From Bacteroidota bacterium (GTDB lineage: Bacteria; Bacteroidota; Bacteroidia; Flavobacteriales; Flavobacteriaceae): a DNA stretch of 7,724 bases. The notes beneath the pieces are model-generated. The model searched no databases. It was not told where the DNA came from and saw nothing but the letters and a program-made list of their open reading frames with translations. The DNA is taken from assembly GCA_023437485.1 (NCBI GenBank), contig JAEZGB010000049.1, positions 1 to 7,724 of the forward strand, in the 5' to 3' direction. Each line of letters begins with the position of its first letter. Position 1 is the stretch's first letter. The position numbers and the translations under genes were made by a program. Below are positions 5,831 through 7,724 of this stretch, piece after piece.

Positions 5831-6409
5831 TTAAACGGCCAGCCCCTCTATCACCTGGCTTAAGCGCCCGGTAATTTCAGGTATTGAGCCAATCCCGTCC
5901 ACCGGGTAATATTTGTTCTGTTTATTGTAATAATCAATCAGGGGAGCTGTTTTTTCATTGTATTCCTGATACCTGACCCGAATCTTGTCTTCGTCCTGGT
6001 CATCGGGGCGCCCGCTTGTCTTTCCGCGCTCAAGAAGGCGTTGCACCAAAATATTGTCATCGGCTTCAAGGGCGATGGTGGCCGTTACTTCCCAACCTTT
6101 GGTGGCAAGGAAATCGTCCAGGGCTTTTGCCTGCGCTATGGTGCGTGGGAACCCGTCAAAAAGGAAACCGTGCGTATCCGGTGATTTTTCAACCTCGGCC
6201 CTGAGCATACTGATCGTAAGCGAATCGGGAACCAGTGCCCCATTGTCCATGAAAGCACGCGCCTGGCGGCCCAGTTCGGTGTCGTTTTTCAGATTGAACC
6301 TGAATACGTCGCCGGTGGAAATATGCGTGAGGTTGTACTTCTCCTTCAGGAATTCAGCCTGCGTGCCCTTGCCCGCGCCGGGCTTTCCGAATAAAACGAT
6401 ATTGATCAT
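5831..6409 (-). CDS. adk: Adenylate kinase, short-LID form
   Basis: Adenylate kinase interconverts ATP + AMP and 2 ADP in the cytoplasm and sets the adenylate energy balance. The 192-residue protein shows the P-loop GKPGAGKGT (8-16), the AMP-binding segments STGDVFR (31-37) and GFLFDGFPRT (81-90), and the LID/arginine region RLLERGKTSGRPDD (124-137). The stretch RVRYQEYNEKTAPLIDYY (144-161) matches the C-terminal helix of the family. The LID is the short type without zinc-binding cysteines, which explains the length below the 214 residues of the E. coli enzyme. GDVFR replaces the common GDMLR, a conservative change. The start ATG lies 12 nt after the hpt stop, so the two genes should share a message. 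No Shine-Dalgarno sequence is visible. Confidence 0.97.
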   Translation of the reverse strand: MINIVLFGKPGAGKGTQAEFLKEKYNLTHISTGDVFRFNLKNDTELGRQARAFMDNGALVPDSLTISMLRAEVEKSPDTHGFLFDGFPRTIAQAKALDDFLATKGWEVTATIALEADDNILVQRLLERGKTSGRPDDQDEDKIRVRYQEYNEKTAPLIDYYNKQNKYYPVDGIGSIPEITGRLSQVIEGLAV

Positions 6410-6421
6410 TTGGGATTAAAG

Positions 6422-6952
6422 TTATTGCAATTGGTAAACTTCAGGCAGGTTTCGGCCCAGCCCGTCATAATCCAGCCCATATCCCACAATGAATTTGTTC
6501 GGGATCCTGATGCCGATATAGTCAATTTTGATGTCTTTTTTATACGCTTCGGGTTTAAAGAAAAGCGTGGCAATCTTAAAGCGCTTTACGTTGCGCTGCT
6601 TAAAAAGTGATTTGAGCACCTCAACCGTGTTTCCGGTATCTACGATGTCTTCAAAAACCACCACCGACCGGCCTTCCAGGTCCTGGTTGAGCCCTATTAG
6701 TTCCTGTACCTCGTGAGTAGTTTCCAGGCCTTGGTAGGAGGCCAGTTTAATAAAACTCACCTCACATGGGGCATTGTAATGTTTCATGAAATCAGACACG
6801 GCCATAAACGCGCCGTTGAGAACGCCAATGAATACGGGAACTTCATCGGCAAAGTCATCTGAAATATGGCGGGCCATTTCAGCAAGGGCAAAATCTATTT
6901 CAGATGCAGATATGAACGGAACAAAAGTCTTGTCGTGGAGCTGTATCGCCAT
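6422..6952 (-). CDS. hpt: Hypoxanthine phosphoribosyltransferase
   Basis: This enzyme salvages hypoxanthine (and usually guanine) by joining it to PRPP, giving IMP (or GMP) and pyrophosphate. From the ATG at 6952 the protein has 176 residues, normal for the family. It shows FIGVLNGAFMAVSDF (41-55), the flexible loop SYQG (72-75), the PRPP-binding motif VVFEDIVDTGNT (98-109) with the acidic pair Glu101-Asp102, and the base-binding tail KFIVGYGLDYDGLGRNLPEVY (Lys153, Asp161 and Asp163 among its conserved residues). The frame stays open upstream to 7135, but that 61-residue extension has no family similarity, crosses the promoter at 6971-7001 and overlaps the divergent receptor gene, so I use the MAIQLHDKTF start. 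It is first gene of the hpt-adk-CNNM-obgE cluster. Confidence 0.95.
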   Translation of the reverse strand: MAIQLHDKTFVPFISASEIDFALAEMARHISDDFADEVPVFIGVLNGAFMAVSDFMKHYNAPCEVSFIKLASYQGLETTHEVQELIGLNQDLEGRSVVVFEDIVDTGNTVEVLKSLFKQRNVKRFKIATLFFKPEAYKKDIKIDYIGIRIPNKFIVGYGLDYDGLGRNLPEVYQLQ

Positions 6953-6970
6953 TTGTCTCGATATAATTTG

Positions 6971-7001
6971 CAAATATACTGAATTTGGGTACCGGGGCAC
7001 A
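6971..7001 (-). promoter_or_regulatory. Putative Bacteroidota-type promoter of the hpt cluster
   Basis: On the minus strand TATATTTG (6978-6971) exactly matches the Bacteroidota -7 consensus TAnnTTTG. A TGTG (7001-6998), one mismatch from TTTG, lies 19 nt upstream, at normal -33 spacing. The box ends 18 nt before the hpt ATG, which predicts a very short leader. The box overlaps a perfect 10-bp palindrome, ATTTGCAAAT (6966-6975), itself inside a near-palindrome, so a repressor site there is possible but unproven. The remaining gap up to 7086 holds a small GGGG/CCCC inverted repeat (7023-7038) and must contain the divergent receptor promoter, for which the best -7 match is GAATTTTG (7068-7075), one mismatch. 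Confidence 0.6.
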
Positions 7002-7086
7002 TTAAAGATAGAATATTCCCACGGGGTTTGAAAGCCCCATATAAAAATCACGTGAATTCCATCCGGCGAATTTTGTATATTGGGAA

Positions 7087-7724
7087 ATGGCCAAACTCTT
7101 CCTGATCCTTTCAAACCTCGCTTTACTTTCGGCACTGGCGCAAAACCCTCAAACCGGGACGCAATTGCAGGAGGTGGTCATCAGCGCTACCCGCCTGGCT
7201 GACAGTGTTGGTCGTACCCCGTCATCAATAACGGTGCTTACCCCCGCCGAACTTACCCGATTCGGGACTGCCGATATTTCAAACGCCGTAAATTCGGTGC
7301 CCGGATTAGTCATGCAATCGGGCGCGATCAACACAAACCGAATCTCGATACGCGGCATCGGTGCACGGACGCCTTTTGGGACCAATCGGATCAGGGCATT
7401 TTATGGCCCTATCCCCCTTACTTCGGGAGATGGCGAAACCACAATTGAAGATTTGGACCTGGAAAGCCTTGGCAAAATCGAATTTGTACGCGGGCCTCGG
7501 GCCTCGGTTTATGGAGCGGGACTGGGCGGAGCTATTTTGATTTCGCCAGCAATCGCGCCCAAAAATCCGGAAGCCCAAATCACATCGACGCATGGCTCGT
7601 TCGGGCTTTTGAAAAACGCGGCATCGGCATCCTTTAGGGAAACCGGCGTACATTACCATAATCTTTCGCTGGACGGATGGCGCCAAAACAGCCAGTATTC
7701 GCGCGAAGGCACAACCCTGACTTC
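7087..7724 (+). CDS. TonB-dependent outer-membrane receptor, N-terminal part (runs off window)
   Basis: The frame is open from the ATG at 7087 to the window end (212 codons), so only the N-terminus is seen. Residues 1-18 form a signal peptide ending SALA, with a mature start near Gln19. A TonB-box-like stretch, LQEVVISATR (27-36), comes next, then the plug domain (about 40-155) with TPAELTRFG (52-60), VPGLVMQSG (71-79), SIRGIGAR (87-94) and VRGPRASVYGAGLGGAI (134-150), all standard plug motifs. The first barrel strands seem to follow. There is no N-terminal carboxypeptidase-like domain, so it is not a SusC-type glycan importer; the layout fits siderophore, haem or cobalamin receptors. The ligand cannot be told from this part. 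It is divergent from hpt across 134 bp and is probably regulated separately. The start has no Shine-Dalgarno sequence. Confidence 0.92.
   Translation, partial: MAKLFLILSNLALLSALAQNPQTGTQLQEVVISATRLADSVGRTPSSITVLTPAELTRFGTADISNAVNSVPGLVMQSGAINTNRISIRGIGARTPFGTNRIRAFYGPIPLTSGDGETTIEDLDLESLGKIEFVRGPRASVYGAGLGGAILISPAIAPKNPEAQITSTHGSFGLLKNAASASFRETGVHYHNLSLDGWRQNSQYSREGTTLT

Noticed and set aside
5985..6419. 144-residue plus-strand frame opposite adk
   Set aside because: Antisense shadow of a full-length, motif-complete adenylate kinase.
6953..7135. N-terminal extension of hpt to the far upstream ATG
   Set aside because: The extra 61 residues have no family similarity, cross an exact -7 promoter box and overlap the start of the divergent receptor gene.
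7306..7686. 126-residue minus-strand frame
   Set aside because: Antisense to the TonB-dependent receptor, whose plug motifs are clear in the plus frame.

Overview
The window looks like a chromosomal segment of a Bacteroidota bacterium, most likely a Flavobacteriaceae member of fairly high GC for that group. Several things point that way. There is a family S46 dipeptidyl-peptidase, an ObgE without the C-terminal OCT domain, a short-LID adenylate kinase and a TonB-dependent receptor. No gene start carries a clear Shine-Dalgarno sequence. A TATATTTG box, matching the Bacteroidota -7 consensus TAnnTTTG, lies upstream of hpt. Nearly all of the content is housekeeping or ordinary envelope function. 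I see no phage, transposase, CRISPR, rRNA or tRNA, and nothing that amounts to a new defence or biosynthetic system.

Layout from left to right. Positions 1-410 are non-coding, with short 7-bp-period repeat blocks and a strong intrinsic terminator. A secreted S46 dipeptidyl-peptidase (411-2555, minus) ends at that terminator. A 315-bp divergent intergenic region holds a REP-like palindromic element (2699-2763). A Kbp/YgaU-type BON-LysM protein (2871-3329, plus) follows and runs convergently into a minus-strand cluster. That cluster, in transcription order, is hpt (6952-6422), adk (6409-5831), a CNNM/CorC-type CBS membrane protein (5828-4539) and obgE (4424-3426). At the right edge a TonB-dependent receptor (7087 onward, plus) is divergent from hpt and cut off by the window end.

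hpt, adk and obgE concern purine nucleotides: IMP/GMP salvage, adenylate balancing, and a GTPase that responds to guanine nucleotides in ribosome assembly. The CNNM-type gene sits between adk and obgE with only 2 nt after the adk stop, so it is probably translated from the adk message. The S46 peptidase and the TonB receptor are nutrient-acquisition functions in the cell envelope. The least-explained material is non-coding. Intergenic regions carry tandem repeats with a strict 7-bp period and three different unit sequences, and one family forms an inverted pair flanking obgE. The palindromic element between 2699 and 2763 is the other item worth a second look.
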